DNA of 53,035 nucleotides, from contig DBYO01000016.1 of NCBI GenBank assembly GCA_002310235.1, forward strand, positions 21,955 through 74,989, in the 5' to 3' direction. This DNA comes from Bacteroidales bacterium UBA1184 (GTDB taxonomy: Bacteria; Bacteroidota; Bacteroidia; Bacteroidales; ML635J-15). Of the stretch, positions 26,201 to 34,568 are shown one piece after another. The notes beneath the pieces are model-generated. The model was not told the DNA's origin, ran no database searches, and saw only the letters and a program-made list of their open reading frames with translations. How positions within the stretch are numbered: the first letter of the stretch is position 1; the number at the start of each line of letters is the position of its first letter. Both the position numbers and the translations under genes were made by a program.

Positions 26201-26802
26201 GGTTGTATAGGAATGTTATTGTCGCTTATTGCAGCCGTAATGAAAAGGTTATCACCAATGCGCCCGTCGAGTTGCAAGTCGAGGTTGGAGTTCATTATCA
26301 CGTTCTGGTTGTTGCCGAAGCTCACGCCACGCGAAATACTTCCCTTGCGTGAAAGTTCGGTCTGCGAGAAAAAATCGGTGTAGTCGTCTTTGGTAAATAC
26401 CAAGTTATAGCCAGTCTGTTCACGCTCGTGGTCGGAAAGCATGTACTTGCTACGGTCGAATTTTTGTGCAGGTTTCGAGAAGTTAACAGGAAAACTCTTG
26501 AACAGCACGCTTGTGCCTGCTGGAGGTTTCTCGTCGAACACTATGGTCGAAGTCTCAAAGTCGAAATGGAATTTTGGATCAACAGGATTTCCGTCGGCAT
26601 CAATAAATTTTATTGAACTTTGCACCACACTCATCGAGTCAAGCACAAGCGTGTCGCCCTGCACCTGCATATTTTTTAAGCTAATGAGCGACTGTGCAGA
26701 AAGATTCAACGTAAGCAACGTGGAAAACATAAAAATAATGCACACCAAACGAATCCACCGAGTGGAAAGCCGTTTGTTGCCGTTGCCGTTGCGAAAAATC
26801 AT
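23299..26802 (-). CDS. Very large predicted outer-membrane surface protein of unknown function
   Basis: 1167 residues. A hydrophobic signal segment (residues ~16-36, ending LSAQ) follows a basic N-terminus. The N-terminal third has conserved-looking stretches: RKGSISRGVSFGNNQN, LDLQLDGRIGDNLFITAAIS, IAGDFEQKKPQGYFLSYYKK, and GSDRDYVIDYNLGEITFT. The rest is long runs of alternating hydrophobic/polar residues with Tyr/Asn-rich turns and a C-terminal Phe (VEVRAYF), as in outer-membrane beta-barrels. No T9SS tail and no plug domain, so neither a cargo protein nor a SusC. Related, perhaps, to large SprA-like or Bacteroidota-specific barrel proteins; I do not recognise a named family. Preceded by a TAACTTTG box. 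Confidence 0.75.
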   Translation of the reverse strand: MIFRNGNGNKRLSTRWIRLVCIIFMFSTLLTLNLSAQSLISLKNMQVQGDTLVLDSMSVVQSSIKFIDADGNPVDPKFHFDFETSTIVFDEKPPAGTSVLFKSFPVNFSKPAQKFDRSKYMLSDHEREQTGYNLVFTKDDYTDFFSQTELSRKGSISRGVSFGNNQNVIMNSNLDLQLDGRIGDNLFITAAISDNNIPIQPDGNSQNLQEFDKVFIKIYNSKFAIIAGDFEQKKPQGYFLSYYKKSQGIHLSGKKQFDTAKHGMGEINASLGAAVAKGKYHKMQISGVEGNQGPYRLTGANNEAYVVVLAGTEKVYIDGILMARGSDRDYVIDYNLGEITFTAHQPINKDKRIIVEYEYTDQNYTRFLVTSSNSLKIDNTEVWLNIYHEGDSKNQPINIDLRDSDKRLMAGIGDNLDQAIIPGYDSLGFNIDEVRYKVVDTIVDGVRYDSVFVYSTNENDAFYRVSFSLAGENKGDYVRGTSAANGRVYEWVAPVNGVPQGNYIPYTKIIAPQKKQMATFGAKSKFGEKTNASVEVALSSNDQNTFSKLDAGDNFGVAVKTTAEQYIVKTEKNTLSFDVNYEFLSRNFEAVEYFRETEFTRNWNINSYYADSHCENVAGGHIRYANRKHGNSLYTTSYINRGVEYSGWKNDFSSDYRLGTWRISGDASLLASSDSLNATQFLRHKLDVTKTFGKIMVGAREEGERNVWHNSDGSLLPNSYSYNQYEGFAGTSDSTRQKFSLLYKFRNDRKQSLDILKDATRAHDLSLSAEVGGKDNHRLRATVNYRLLQVRDTMLYSAEPEDNLTGKLEYNFKLWKGAITSSTLYEIGSGLENKIEYTYIEVAPGQGVYTWTDYNGNGVQELDEFEVAFFADQANFIRVLLPSTEYVKVYSNKFNQSLNINPAARWRSKKGFRKFLSRFSDQFAYSISQKNTSDKIAEFANPFANNINPDELVSLNSSIRNSLSFNRGKPKFGIDYIVQSVKGKSLLTTGFDSRTNFTQNILIRYNISPKVGMQNTTIFGQKGYESQFFTTKDYKINSIKDDFQFNVQPNINNRISLTYNFEIKENTIGAEKLTSNKAGIEYRLNSVKKGSLNANFNFIYYKYASSGNSAVDYEMLQGLQPGMNFTWGINFQRQLANGLQINISYTGRKSEASPVIHTASVEVRAYF

Positions 26803-26827
26803 CCGAGTTGCAAATACAATAAAACGA

Positions 26828-26835
26828 CAAAGTTA
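26828..26835 (-). promoter_or_regulatory. Putative -7 box of the 1167-residue protein gene
   Basis: Minus-strand TAACTTTG, exact consensus, 25 nt upstream of the ATG at 26802. No TTTG at the expected -33 position. Confidence 0.5.
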
Positions 26836-26946
26836 AGCATTTATGATTTTCGACAGGAAAATTTCTAGGTTCTAATTTTTATGTTTCAGATTATTGAAAG
26901 CTTGAAGTAGTCTTTTCGTCTGCCAACATTTTATTCTTTTAGACTT

Positions 26947-27558
26947 TTACTTCACCTTCATGTCAATAAGCTTCTGTTCGCCCATATAGGCTTTCAGCTT
27001 GTCGCCAATTTCGAGTCTGCCTACACCCAAAGGGGTGCCTGTGTAAATAAGATCGCCTATTTTCAGAGTCATGTATTTCGACACATGTTCGATAATATCG
27101 TCGATAGAAAAAAGCATATCGGAAGTATTGCCGTGCTGCACTTCCTCATCGTTTCGAAGCAAACGAAAATCGATGCTGTTTTTGTCGGGAAGATCTTCGA
27201 GAGGCACAAACTCCGAAAGCACAGCCGAACCATCGAACGACTTGCATATTTCCCATGGCAGACCACGTTGGCGACAATCATTTTGCAGATCGCGTGCTGT
27301 AAGGTCCAGCCCTAAAGCTACGGCATCGTAGTATCGGTATGCAAATTTTTTCTGTATATGCTTGCCCAGACGGCTAATGCGATACACAACCTCGACTTCG
27401 TATTGCAGGTCGTTGGTCCAGTCGGGGATAAAGAAAACCTTGTTTCCCTTAAGAATCGACGAATCGGGTTTCATAAAGAATATTGGCGCTTCAGGATACG
27501 GAAGGTTAAGCTCCGTAATGTGCGCTTTGTAGTTCATGCCTATACAGATAATTTTCAT
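26947..27558 (-). CDS. Fumarylacetoacetate hydrolase (FAHD1-like) family protein
   Basis: 203 residues, the short single-domain form. Metal-binding acidic residues typical of the family: Glu54 and Glu56 in LQYEVEVVYR and Asp85 in LGLDLTARD; C-terminal GDLIYTGTPLGVGRLEIGD is the family signature. Members hydrolyse or decarboxylate beta-diketo acids such as acylpyruvates or oxaloacetate; the substrate here is not predictable. Monocistronic, with a TATTTTTG box 19 nt before the ATG. Confidence 0.9.
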   Translation of the reverse strand: MKIICIGMNYKAHITELNLPYPEAPIFFMKPDSSILKGNKVFFIPDWTNDLQYEVEVVYRISRLGKHIQKKFAYRYYDAVALGLDLTARDLQNDCRQRGLPWEICKSFDGSAVLSEFVPLEDLPDKNSIDFRLLRNDEEVQHGNTSDMLFSIDDIIEHVSKYMTLKIGDLIYTGTPLGVGRLEIGDKLKAYMGEQKLIDMKVK

Positions 27559-27577
27559 TGTCGGTAAAATTACGGTG

Positions 27578-27585
27578 CAAAAATA
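27578..27585 (-). promoter_or_regulatory. Putative -7 box of the FAH-family gene
   Basis: Minus-strand TATTTTTG, exact consensus, 19 nt upstream of the ATG at 27558; divergent from the promoter at 27648-27679. Confidence 0.55.
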
Positions 27586-27647
27586 AGGAATAATTCAAAA
27601 GTTCAAGGTTTTGAAAATTTGAGAAATTCTGAATTTCTGGAATTTGT

Positions 27648-27679
27648 TTTGCGTTCAGAAGCAAAAACATTTAACTTTG
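27648..27679 (+). promoter_or_regulatory. Promoter of the small membrane protein gene
   Basis: TTTG (27648-27651), 20-nt spacer, TAACTTTG (27672-27679): both consensus elements at ideal spacing. The ATG at 27710 lies 30 nt downstream of the -7 box. Confidence 0.75.
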
Positions 27680-27709
27680 CATCGTTATTTACATATAAAG
27701 TTTGAAAAT

Positions 27710-28123
27710 ATGGGAACTTACACAAAACGGCAGAACATTATCGATTACACCATGATGGGATTGCTTTCGATAAATGTAATTCTGGTAACACTTGGAATTC
27801 CTCACACACTTACATGTTTTATTGCATTATGGATTATATCAATAGGTGTCTTTACCTTGACAAGCGTTACGAGTAAAATATACAAGACGGATGTCCTTTT
27901 ATTCATACTCGACCTTTTATGTAAGATAATCATGTATAACTCATTAATTTTTTTCACCAATGGCAATCCAGAGAAAAGTATCATAGACACAAGTTATGCT
28001 GGAATGCTTATAGGCTATCTATTTTACACACTAATAACAAAGAAGTTTCCCTTCTACCGTCCATTATCATATTTACTGATATATGCGGTAACTACAGGGA
28101 TATGCGCTGCTATAACGATGTAA
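27710..28123 (+). CDS. Small integral membrane protein, unknown function
   Basis: 137 residues from the ATG at 27710; longer readings start upstream of or inside the promoter. Four hydrophobic segments (approximate residues 11-31, 34-53, 60-80 and 92-135, the last possibly two) with short loops and few charged residues. No recognised family. It stands alone between divergent FAH-family and downstream secreted-protein genes, each with its own promoter box, so no operon context helps. Confidence 0.75.
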   Translation: MGTYTKRQNIIDYTMMGLLSINVILVTLGIPHTLTCFIALWIISIGVFTLTSVTSKIYKTDVLLFILDLLCKIIMYNSLIFFTNGNPEKSIIDTSYAGMLIGYLFYTLITKKFPFYRPLSYLLIYAVTTGICAAITM

Positions 28124-28184
28124 TTTTTATTTCCTAAGGCAACGAAAATTCACTTTTAATTGTCATTTATATATAGGAAATGTA

Positions 28185-28192
28185 TATATTTG
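28185..28192 (+). promoter_or_regulatory. Putative -7 box of the secreted lectin-like pair
   Basis: TATATTTG, exact consensus, 24 nt upstream of the ATG at 28217. No clear -33 TTTG. Likely drives both secreted-protein genes, which are 12 nt apart. Confidence 0.5.
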
Positions 28193-28216
28193 TAAAAAAA
28201 TTAACGATAATATATT

Positions 28217-28849
28217 ATGAAACAATTTGTTACAATATTAATGTTGTTCGCTAGCCTTGCTGCTTTTGCGCAGGAACGCGTTCATGTAGGCGATATACTA
28301 TGTACCGACAACACGGTGGTTTCACCAGAAGACTATGCAACAAGCGGAAGAACAGCTTTAGGAGTGGTGTTCTTTGTGGATCCAACACAACAACATGGCT
28401 GGGCTCTTGCACTCAACGATGCAGGTTCTGGGTCTATGCCGTGGGGAAAAACAGGAAGCTTATGCTACCTACAAGGCTATAACAACAATCCACAGATTGT
28501 TTATAACGACACAATTGGCTCTGCCCGTTGCGATTCGATAATACATAGAGCACAACAGCTTAGTTGGTCGCTAGCAGATTATTCAACTGCGGTAAACGCT
28601 GCTGTACAATGCGGCGACGGTTGGTACTTACCCGCTATAGGACAGCTTGTTGTCCTTTACGGCAACATGCCCGAAATTAATACCGCCTTGGATGCTGTTG
28701 GCGGCAGCAGAATGAACGGACGGCAATACTGGTCATGTACAGAAGAAAACGGCGCAGTCATAAGCGCTTGGATGATGTCTTTCAACGGTGCATCTATAGC
28801 CACGCCCAAAGGCGACTATTCAAATGTAAGAGCAGTTAGAAACTTTTAA
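28217..28849 (+). CDS. Secreted single-domain protein with DUF1566/lectin-like fold
   Basis: 210 residues with a signal peptide (first ~18, cleavage after AFA). The whole mature protein is one domain: VGDILCTDN, GVVFFVDPTQQHGWALALND, GDGWYLPAIGQLVVLY, YWSCTEENGAVISAW, and terminal VRAVRNF. The WYLPxxGxxxxL plus YWSxTE pattern is that of DUF1566/Fib-succ-major-type domains, which adopt a C-type-lectin-like fold. It lacks a T9SS tail, so it is exported to the periplasm or held by its neighbour. The next gene carries two diverged copies of the same domain, so the pair likely arose by duplication. Confidence 0.8.
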   Translation: MKQFVTILMLFASLAAFAQERVHVGDILCTDNTVVSPEDYATSGRTALGVVFFVDPTQQHGWALALNDAGSGSMPWGKTGSLCYLQGYNNNPQIVYNDTIGSARCDSIIHRAQQLSWSLADYSTAVNAAVQCGDGWYLPAIGQLVVLYGNMPEINTALDAVGGSRMNGRQYWSCTEENGAVISAWMMSFNGASIATPKGDYSNVRAVRNF

Positions 28850-28861
28850 AACCTTGAAATT

Positions 28862-31800
28862 ATGAAAAAATTATTGATAGCAATATTATTCATGATGCCA
28901 ACACTGGCATTTGCACAATTATACCATATTGGAGATTTTGTATATTCTCCAACAAACGAAAAAGCAGTTGTATTTTACGTATTCGACGACGGCAATCACG
29001 GTTGGGCAGTTTCGCTCAACGACTATCCGGAACAAAAGTTCTGGACAGTGGCATCGTCAGTACCTGCAAGGTTCCAAGTTTCAGTAACAGACAGTACCGT
29101 TTCGTCATACGCTGCATTCATGGAAGATGTGGATACATGGAGAAAAATAAAGAATTTCCGAAATTATCTTGATGATTCGGTCAACCTTTCAGCTTATGTA
29201 CTATTACCAGCTTTGTATGACATAAACTATGAAGAAGACTGGTATCTGCCATCGGCAGGACAGCTTAGAAAGCTATATTCATCGAAATTATTATTGCTTG
29301 AAGCATTAAGAACTGCTGGGGGCTCTTGGCTAAAACCAAGAAAGTATTGGGCAGCGACAGCAGCAGGCCCTAGACATCCGATTACCATTAACGGAAGAGA
29401 CGGAAAGATGGAACCAACCTTTTACGACCAAGCTTACTATGTGAGACCAATCCGCAATTTTGGTTTTGTAAGCAATGTTGTGAAAGACAAATACTACTGC
29501 CGTGGCGACAAGGTCAACGACCTAGGAAATAATTTCTACGCTGAAAACGACACATTATTATCTTGCACATACAGGTCGTACCAAGGTTTCGACAGCATTG
29601 TAAGCATCAACATTCATGTATTGGAGCCTCAGTATGAAATAGCTGGCAACTTGTTGGTATGCATGGGATCAGATGCTGAGATTAGCGTTGAACACGGAGA
29701 AGGATCTTTTCAATACACATGGAAGGACGAACAGAACGCAGGCGAGACAATAAGCAATAGTAGGACTCTAACACTGACAGATGTAACCGAACCGCACCAG
29801 TATTCTGTATCTGTCGGTCAGTATTTTGAAATTGTCGAAAAGTATTGTATCGACAACACCACCTTCGACATCTCTGTAATCGAAACCGATGTGCCCATAA
29901 ACGGAGAAGGTATTGTTTGCTACAACACTTCTGGAATTTTGTCAGTCCCAGAATCGGAAGGATTGCAATACACTTGGTATCAAGGCAATACTAGCAATAT
30001 ACTCGGAACTGGATGTAATTTCTCAACACCAAACCTAACCTCACCAGCAACCTACAGTGTAAGTGTAAGCGGTGGTGCATGTACAGGAATTGGAAGTATA
30101 TCCATTGATGTAGCTCCCGAATTTTCGGTTTCGGTATCGGGTGATAATTCAATATGCTATGGTGAAAATGCTTCACTACTAGCAACACCAAGCAATGCAG
30201 AAAGGGTTACATATCAGTGGTTAAATACTAATACCGATGAATACATTGGCAATCAAAATGCATTGTCCACGCCGAATTTATACTATGATTCGCAATTTAC
30301 TGTTAATGCCGTCAACACCTCCGGTCCAACACCAACTGCTAACGACATTTTCGTAGGCGACATAATTACTAGCAACAACATCGTAGTACGTCCATCACAG
30401 TGGGCTACGGCTATGAGGCATAATCTCGAAGCATTGGGTGTTGTTTACCACATTAGCAGCGATTCGGTACGAATTGTCGGATTAGATGAATACGATAATA
30501 TTTCTTGGGGTTCGTCGCGTACTACTGGACAATATGCCACGACAGTGGATGCAGCTCGCACAAAAATGAACGGCAAAGCTATGACCGATGCTATTGTCGG
30601 AAACGACAATTCGCAAAGCGATCCAAACAGAGTCGCTGCACTAAAGGCTCGAGAAAAAGGAGAATCATGGTACCTCCCAGCTGCCGGCGAAATGTATGCT
30701 TTGGGGCTCAACCTCTCAAACATCAACTATGGTTTGTCTATAGTGGAAGCTACCGTAATCGGAAACGACATCAACTCGTATTATTGGACTGTGACCGAAA
30801 AGGATGCCGATAAAGCATGGTGTGCAGTTGGTGCTGGAACTACAGACCAAAGAAAAACAGATTCGCACAAGGTACGTCCAGTTACTGCCATGAACATTTC
30901 CAACCTTATACTATTCCGCAATTCTACAACCTGTAGGGCAACCAACACGTACAATGTGACTGTAGCGCCTCAACAAGTAGCCGACATATACGATACGATA
31001 ACTTTAGGACAAACCTATTCCTACCGCGATAGCACAAATAGTTTCAACGATATAGGCGATTTCTATCTACAATGGACATTCCACAACAACGGTGGCTGCG
31101 ACAGCGTATTCAATATCCAGCTATACGTAAAACCGATGACGGTAACGATAACTCCACTTCCAAACCAACATAAAACTTGCGGAGGTGACGACCCCGAATT
31201 CCAATACACTATTTCGGAAAACATAAGCGAAATAAACGGAGAATTATCGCGCGAAGATGGTGAATCGATAGGAACATATCAATATACACTCGGGACGCTT
31301 GATGCCGGCGAACTTTATGAACTTGTACTTGCCGCCAATTCGCCGATGTTCGAAATTTTGCCTAAATATCAGGAAATCCCCGCAACACATTGCGACAGCT
31401 ATACATGGGGAGACACCACCTACACCGAAAGCGGAGACTACACAAAAACATTTGTTGGCAATTCCGGCTGTGATAGTATTGTTACATTACATCTAACAAT
31501 TAATCACTCTATAACCTACTCTTTCGACACAACGGTATGCTATAGTTTTGTATGGCAAAACAATATATGGGGCAACCAAACGTACGACCACACTGGTGTA
31601 TATACACGAACTTTTCCAACCGCACATTGCGACAGCATAGTTACATTGCACCTCACTGTTGCGTCTCGCGACACTACACACATTTATGTAGAAGCATGCG
31701 ATTATTACGAATTCAACGATCGCCTTTATTTCTACTCCGGCAACTACCCGTGCCGAGATACTTCACAAAATGGCTGCGACAGTATTGTAACATTGCATCT

Positions 31801-33205
31801 TACATTATATATGACACCGGCCGATCCGCAAGTGGAAACAACTGCAAACACCCTTTGCTCTGGAGGATATAACGGAAGTATAGAAGTTATGTCTCCACTA
31901 AATGACAATTACGAATATTCCATCGATGGTGTCAACTTCCAGTCATCGCCATTGTTTACCGGTCTCATGGAAGGGGATTATACAGTTACTGTACGTAATG
32001 GTTTCTGTACAAAAACAACGGATGTAAGTGTTACAACAACAGTTACACGTCCCGATGTAGTTCTGTCGGTATCATCAGAATCGGTATGCGAAGGAGAAAC
32101 AATAAGTTTCAACTCGCAGGGCTCGTCATCGGGTAGCGAATATGTATATTTGTGGACAGGACCCAACGTACATAACAACCTTGCAAATTTCAATCTCTAC
32201 AATGCCTTAGTAAACGACTCGGGAGAATATACACTTACCATATCGAACACGACAACAGGTTGCAACCGCAGCGAAAGCGTTTATATCGCAGTGCATGAGA
32301 CTACTTATGGCATCGATGAGGTAACAGCTTGCGATTCGTACACATGGATCGACGGCATTACCTACACCGAATCAACAGATACACCGACATTCACACACAC
32401 CAACGCCAATGGTTGCGACAGCATCGTAACATTGCACCTTACAATGTCGCATTCCGTATCATCTACAGACCAAGCGACAATATGTCCAAGCGAACTACCA
32501 TACGAGTATCATGGAAATATTTTCAACGAAGCAGACACATACAATGTATCGCTTATGGCAGCTAACGGATGCGACAGCATAGTGACATTCACACTGAACG
32601 TATATGAAGGATACTCCGAAACCATAAATTTGGAAATCTGCGAATACGATATGCCATATACTTACGAAGGCGACATACTGGCAGAAGCCGGCACATATAC
32701 CTATACAACACCAGGCTCACCTTGCGACAACATTGTGATTGTAAACCTTACTGTTCACGAGCAGCCAGAAATTACCGTATCGCAAAGCACCAACGGCAAT
32801 GAGATAAGTCTTTCGGCTACAGGAGCTTCGTCATACGAATGGGAGAATGGAGAAACAACCTCTAGCATTACCGTGCCTATAACAAACGATACCATTATGC
32901 TTGTAGGATACAGCGAATATCAATGTGCAGACACAATTTTCGTTGCAATCAACGACCTTTCACAGATTGATGATGTACAAGCAAACATAAGCGTATATCC
33001 TGTGCCATCGAACGGAACAATATTCGTTGAAGGCGACAATATCAAGTCGATAGAAATTGTAGATATGGTCGGACACATTATTCATAGAGCCAATGCCTTT
33101 GGTTCGAAAACAGAACTCAATATCGATGTACCTTCGGGCGAATATATTCTTAGATTTGAGATTGGAGAAAACGTATTGCAAAAGAAAATACTCATTGTTA
33201 GATAA
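28862..33205 (+). CDS. Giant T9SS surface protein: two lectin-like domains, Ig-like, MBG-like and Cys-Asp-Ser repeats
   Basis: 1447 residues. Signal peptide (~1-19); first lectin-like/DUF1566-like domain ~20-200 (EDWYLPSAGQLRKLY, YVRPIRNFG); Ig/PKD-like modules ~235-480; second lectin-like domain ~490-676 (GESWYLPAAGEMYAL, YWTVTEKDADKAWC); then ~705-1300 a series of modules ending GCDSIVTLHLT or a variant (nucleotides near 31094, 31466, 31625, 31774, 32411, 32568, 32722). An MBG-like domain (~760-835) and an Ig-like stretch (~985-1090) interrupt the series. T9SS type A tail from ~1365 (VYPVPSNGTIFVEG, ending KKILIVR). Paired Cys in each module may form disulfides. A likely surface adhesin; ligand unknown. 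Confidence 0.85.
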   Translation: MKKLLIAILFMMPTLAFAQLYHIGDFVYSPTNEKAVVFYVFDDGNHGWAVSLNDYPEQKFWTVASSVPARFQVSVTDSTVSSYAAFMEDVDTWRKIKNFRNYLDDSVNLSAYVLLPALYDINYEEDWYLPSAGQLRKLYSSKLLLLEALRTAGGSWLKPRKYWAATAAGPRHPITINGRDGKMEPTFYDQAYYVRPIRNFGFVSNVVKDKYYCRGDKVNDLGNNFYAENDTLLSCTYRSYQGFDSIVSINIHVLEPQYEIAGNLLVCMGSDAEISVEHGEGSFQYTWKDEQNAGETISNSRTLTLTDVTEPHQYSVSVGQYFEIVEKYCIDNTTFDISVIETDVPINGEGIVCYNTSGILSVPESEGLQYTWYQGNTSNILGTGCNFSTPNLTSPATYSVSVSGGACTGIGSISIDVAPEFSVSVSGDNSICYGENASLLATPSNAERVTYQWLNTNTDEYIGNQNALSTPNLYYDSQFTVNAVNTSGPTPTANDIFVGDIITSNNIVVRPSQWATAMRHNLEALGVVYHISSDSVRIVGLDEYDNISWGSSRTTGQYATTVDAARTKMNGKAMTDAIVGNDNSQSDPNRVAALKAREKGESWYLPAAGEMYALGLNLSNINYGLSIVEATVIGNDINSYYWTVTEKDADKAWCAVGAGTTDQRKTDSHKVRPVTAMNISNLILFRNSTTCRATNTYNVTVAPQQVADIYDTITLGQTYSYRDSTNSFNDIGDFYLQWTFHNNGGCDSVFNIQLYVKPMTVTITPLPNQHKTCGGDDPEFQYTISENISEINGELSREDGESIGTYQYTLGTLDAGELYELVLAANSPMFEILPKYQEIPATHCDSYTWGDTTYTESGDYTKTFVGNSGCDSIVTLHLTINHSITYSFDTTVCYSFVWQNNIWGNQTYDHTGVYTRTFPTAHCDSIVTLHLTVASRDTTHIYVEACDYYEFNDRLYFYSGNYPCRDTSQNGCDSIVTLHLTLYMTPADPQVETTANTLCSGGYNGSIEVMSPLNDNYEYSIDGVNFQSSPLFTGLMEGDYTVTVRNGFCTKTTDVSVTTTVTRPDVVLSVSSESVCEGETISFNSQGSSSGSEYVYLWTGPNVHNNLANFNLYNALVNDSGEYTLTISNTTTGCNRSESVYIAVHETTYGIDEVTACDSYTWIDGITYTESTDTPTFTHTNANGCDSIVTLHLTMSHSVSSTDQATICPSELPYEYHGNIFNEADTYNVSLMAANGCDSIVTFTLNVYEGYSETINLEICEYDMPYTYEGDILAEAGTYTYTTPGSPCDNIVIVNLTVHEQPEITVSQSTNGNEISLSATGASSYEWENGETTSSITVPITNDTIMLVGYSEYQCADTIFVAINDLSQIDDVQANISVYPVPSNGTIFVEGDNIKSIEIVDMVGHIIHRANAFGSKTELNIDVPSGEYILRFEIGENVLQKKILIVR

Positions 33206-33222
33206 CGATTTGATATGCAAAC

Positions 33223-33253
33223 AAAAGGCGCGTGCATTGCATGCGCTTTTTTG
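33223..33253. terminator. Bidirectional intrinsic terminator
   Basis: Stem GCGCGTGC/GCATGCGC (one G-T pair) with a 3-nt loop, flanked by an A-run on the left and T-run on the right, between the convergent stops of the giant T9SS gene (33205) and the flippase gene (33255). It can act in both directions. Confidence 0.8.
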
Positions 33254-33254
33254 T

Positions 33255-34565
33255 TTATACCCATATGCTCACCGCCAGGGAGATTGCCATAAGTATTGTA
33301 TAATACATGAAAATTCTTGTATCAAGGTAATCTTTCAACTTTATACCATACATCGACTTCACAACCGAAACAAGCACCACCTTTTCAATTATGTTTCCTA
33401 TCAGAAAAGCTACGGCAATACCCGCTATTCCAATGAAGTTCATAAGCAAAAATCCAAGTATTACATTAACAAGGATGTTTATTGATGCTGCGGCAAGTAT
33501 CGGACGACTCTGCTGTTTTCCTACCAATATGCTTTCGGGAATTATGAACCTGAAAATGGCGGCAAAACAGTAAATATTGAATATCAATGCACTCTCGTAA
33601 AAATCGACATTAAAAACTAAAGGATAAAGGTACTTGCTGGTAATTATAGCAATCATAGCAACAGGTATGCAAATGTGCATCATGTGTTTGCTTTCGCTGC
33701 GGATATTTTCAAGAATCTCACTTGTATTATTATTGTTTGCTATGCGCGACGATATTGCTTCCGACAAAGCGACTGCTGGCAGAAGTATTAACGGAAACTC
33801 CTTTGCTCCATAGCGAAATTGTGCGTAGGTTCCCTCATCAAATTTGTATGAAACCAAGAACCCATCAATATATTGTATTCCTTTTACTATCAGCACACTA
33901 AGAACAAATGGAGCTGATAATTTCAAAAACAAACCTATGTATTTTCCAGATATTTTTAGCCTTGAATATCTTAATACAATTATTGAAAGCCACGCAAATT
34001 TAATTGCCGTCACAAACAAAAGACCGTAAAGGCCATAACCAAGGTCGTTGGTATATATTACGGGAAGAGAAACTGCCAGAATCTGCAGTGTGAATACAAT
34101 TGCACCGTAGATAGCCATTCTGCACGGTCTGTTCTCTATTAGGTAGATGTATTCTACCAAGTTTGCTGGACACGAAAGTACTATGTACGCCAACAAAATC
34201 TTAAGATACGGAATGCGCCCACCACTAAAACCGACAAAACTAGCTATTTGCGATTGAAGCAAAAGAACGCCAAGTGCAGTAATAACAGCCAGAGAGGTAA
34301 AAATCAACAAGATATTGAAATATGCTTCCGATTTTTCGCTCTTCTGCTCACGCTTTTGCGACAACATGGTTTGCAACATTCCGCCTGTCCAGAAAAAACA
34401 CGAAGCTCCAGAAATGAGCAAGAAAGTCTCATAGGTTCCTATCTGGCTAATACCTATGCTGGTCTTCGACAATACGATGCCGATGAGCAACAGCGCAACG
34501 AAACGGAACAACTGCAGGAACTGCAGCGCCCTTACGCTAGTTAGGTATTTGGCAATTACCGACAC
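33255..34565 (-). CDS. Wzx/MATE-like polysaccharide flippase
   Basis: 436 residues with about twelve hydrophobic segments across the whole length, the layout of the MOP exporter superfamily (oligosaccharide flippases). N-terminal RALQFLQLFRFVALLLIGIVL; ESILVGKQQSRPILAAASIN in the second half is typical of polysaccharide-export members. It would move an undecaprenyl-linked glycan across the inner membrane. Starts at GTG 34565, 3 nt after the ribE stop, so co-transcribed with ribE; no glycosyltransferase sits beside it, which is unusual for a Wzx. Confidence 0.82.
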   Translation of the reverse strand: MSVIAKYLTSVRALQFLQLFRFVALLLIGIVLSKTSIGISQIGTYETFLLISGASCFFWTGGMLQTMLSQKREQKSEKSEAYFNILLIFTSLAVITALGVLLLQSQIASFVGFSGGRIPYLKILLAYIVLSCPANLVEYIYLIENRPCRMAIYGAIVFTLQILAVSLPVIYTNDLGYGLYGLLFVTAIKFAWLSIIVLRYSRLKISGKYIGLFLKLSAPFVLSVLIVKGIQYIDGFLVSYKFDEGTYAQFRYGAKEFPLILLPAVALSEAISSRIANNNNTSEILENIRSESKHMMHICIPVAMIAIITSKYLYPLVFNVDFYESALIFNIYCFAAIFRFIIPESILVGKQQSRPILAAASINILVNVILGFLLMNFIGIAGIAVAFLIGNIIEKVVLVSVVKSMYGIKLKDYLDTRIFMYYTILMAISLAVSIWV

Positions 34566-34568
34566 TTG

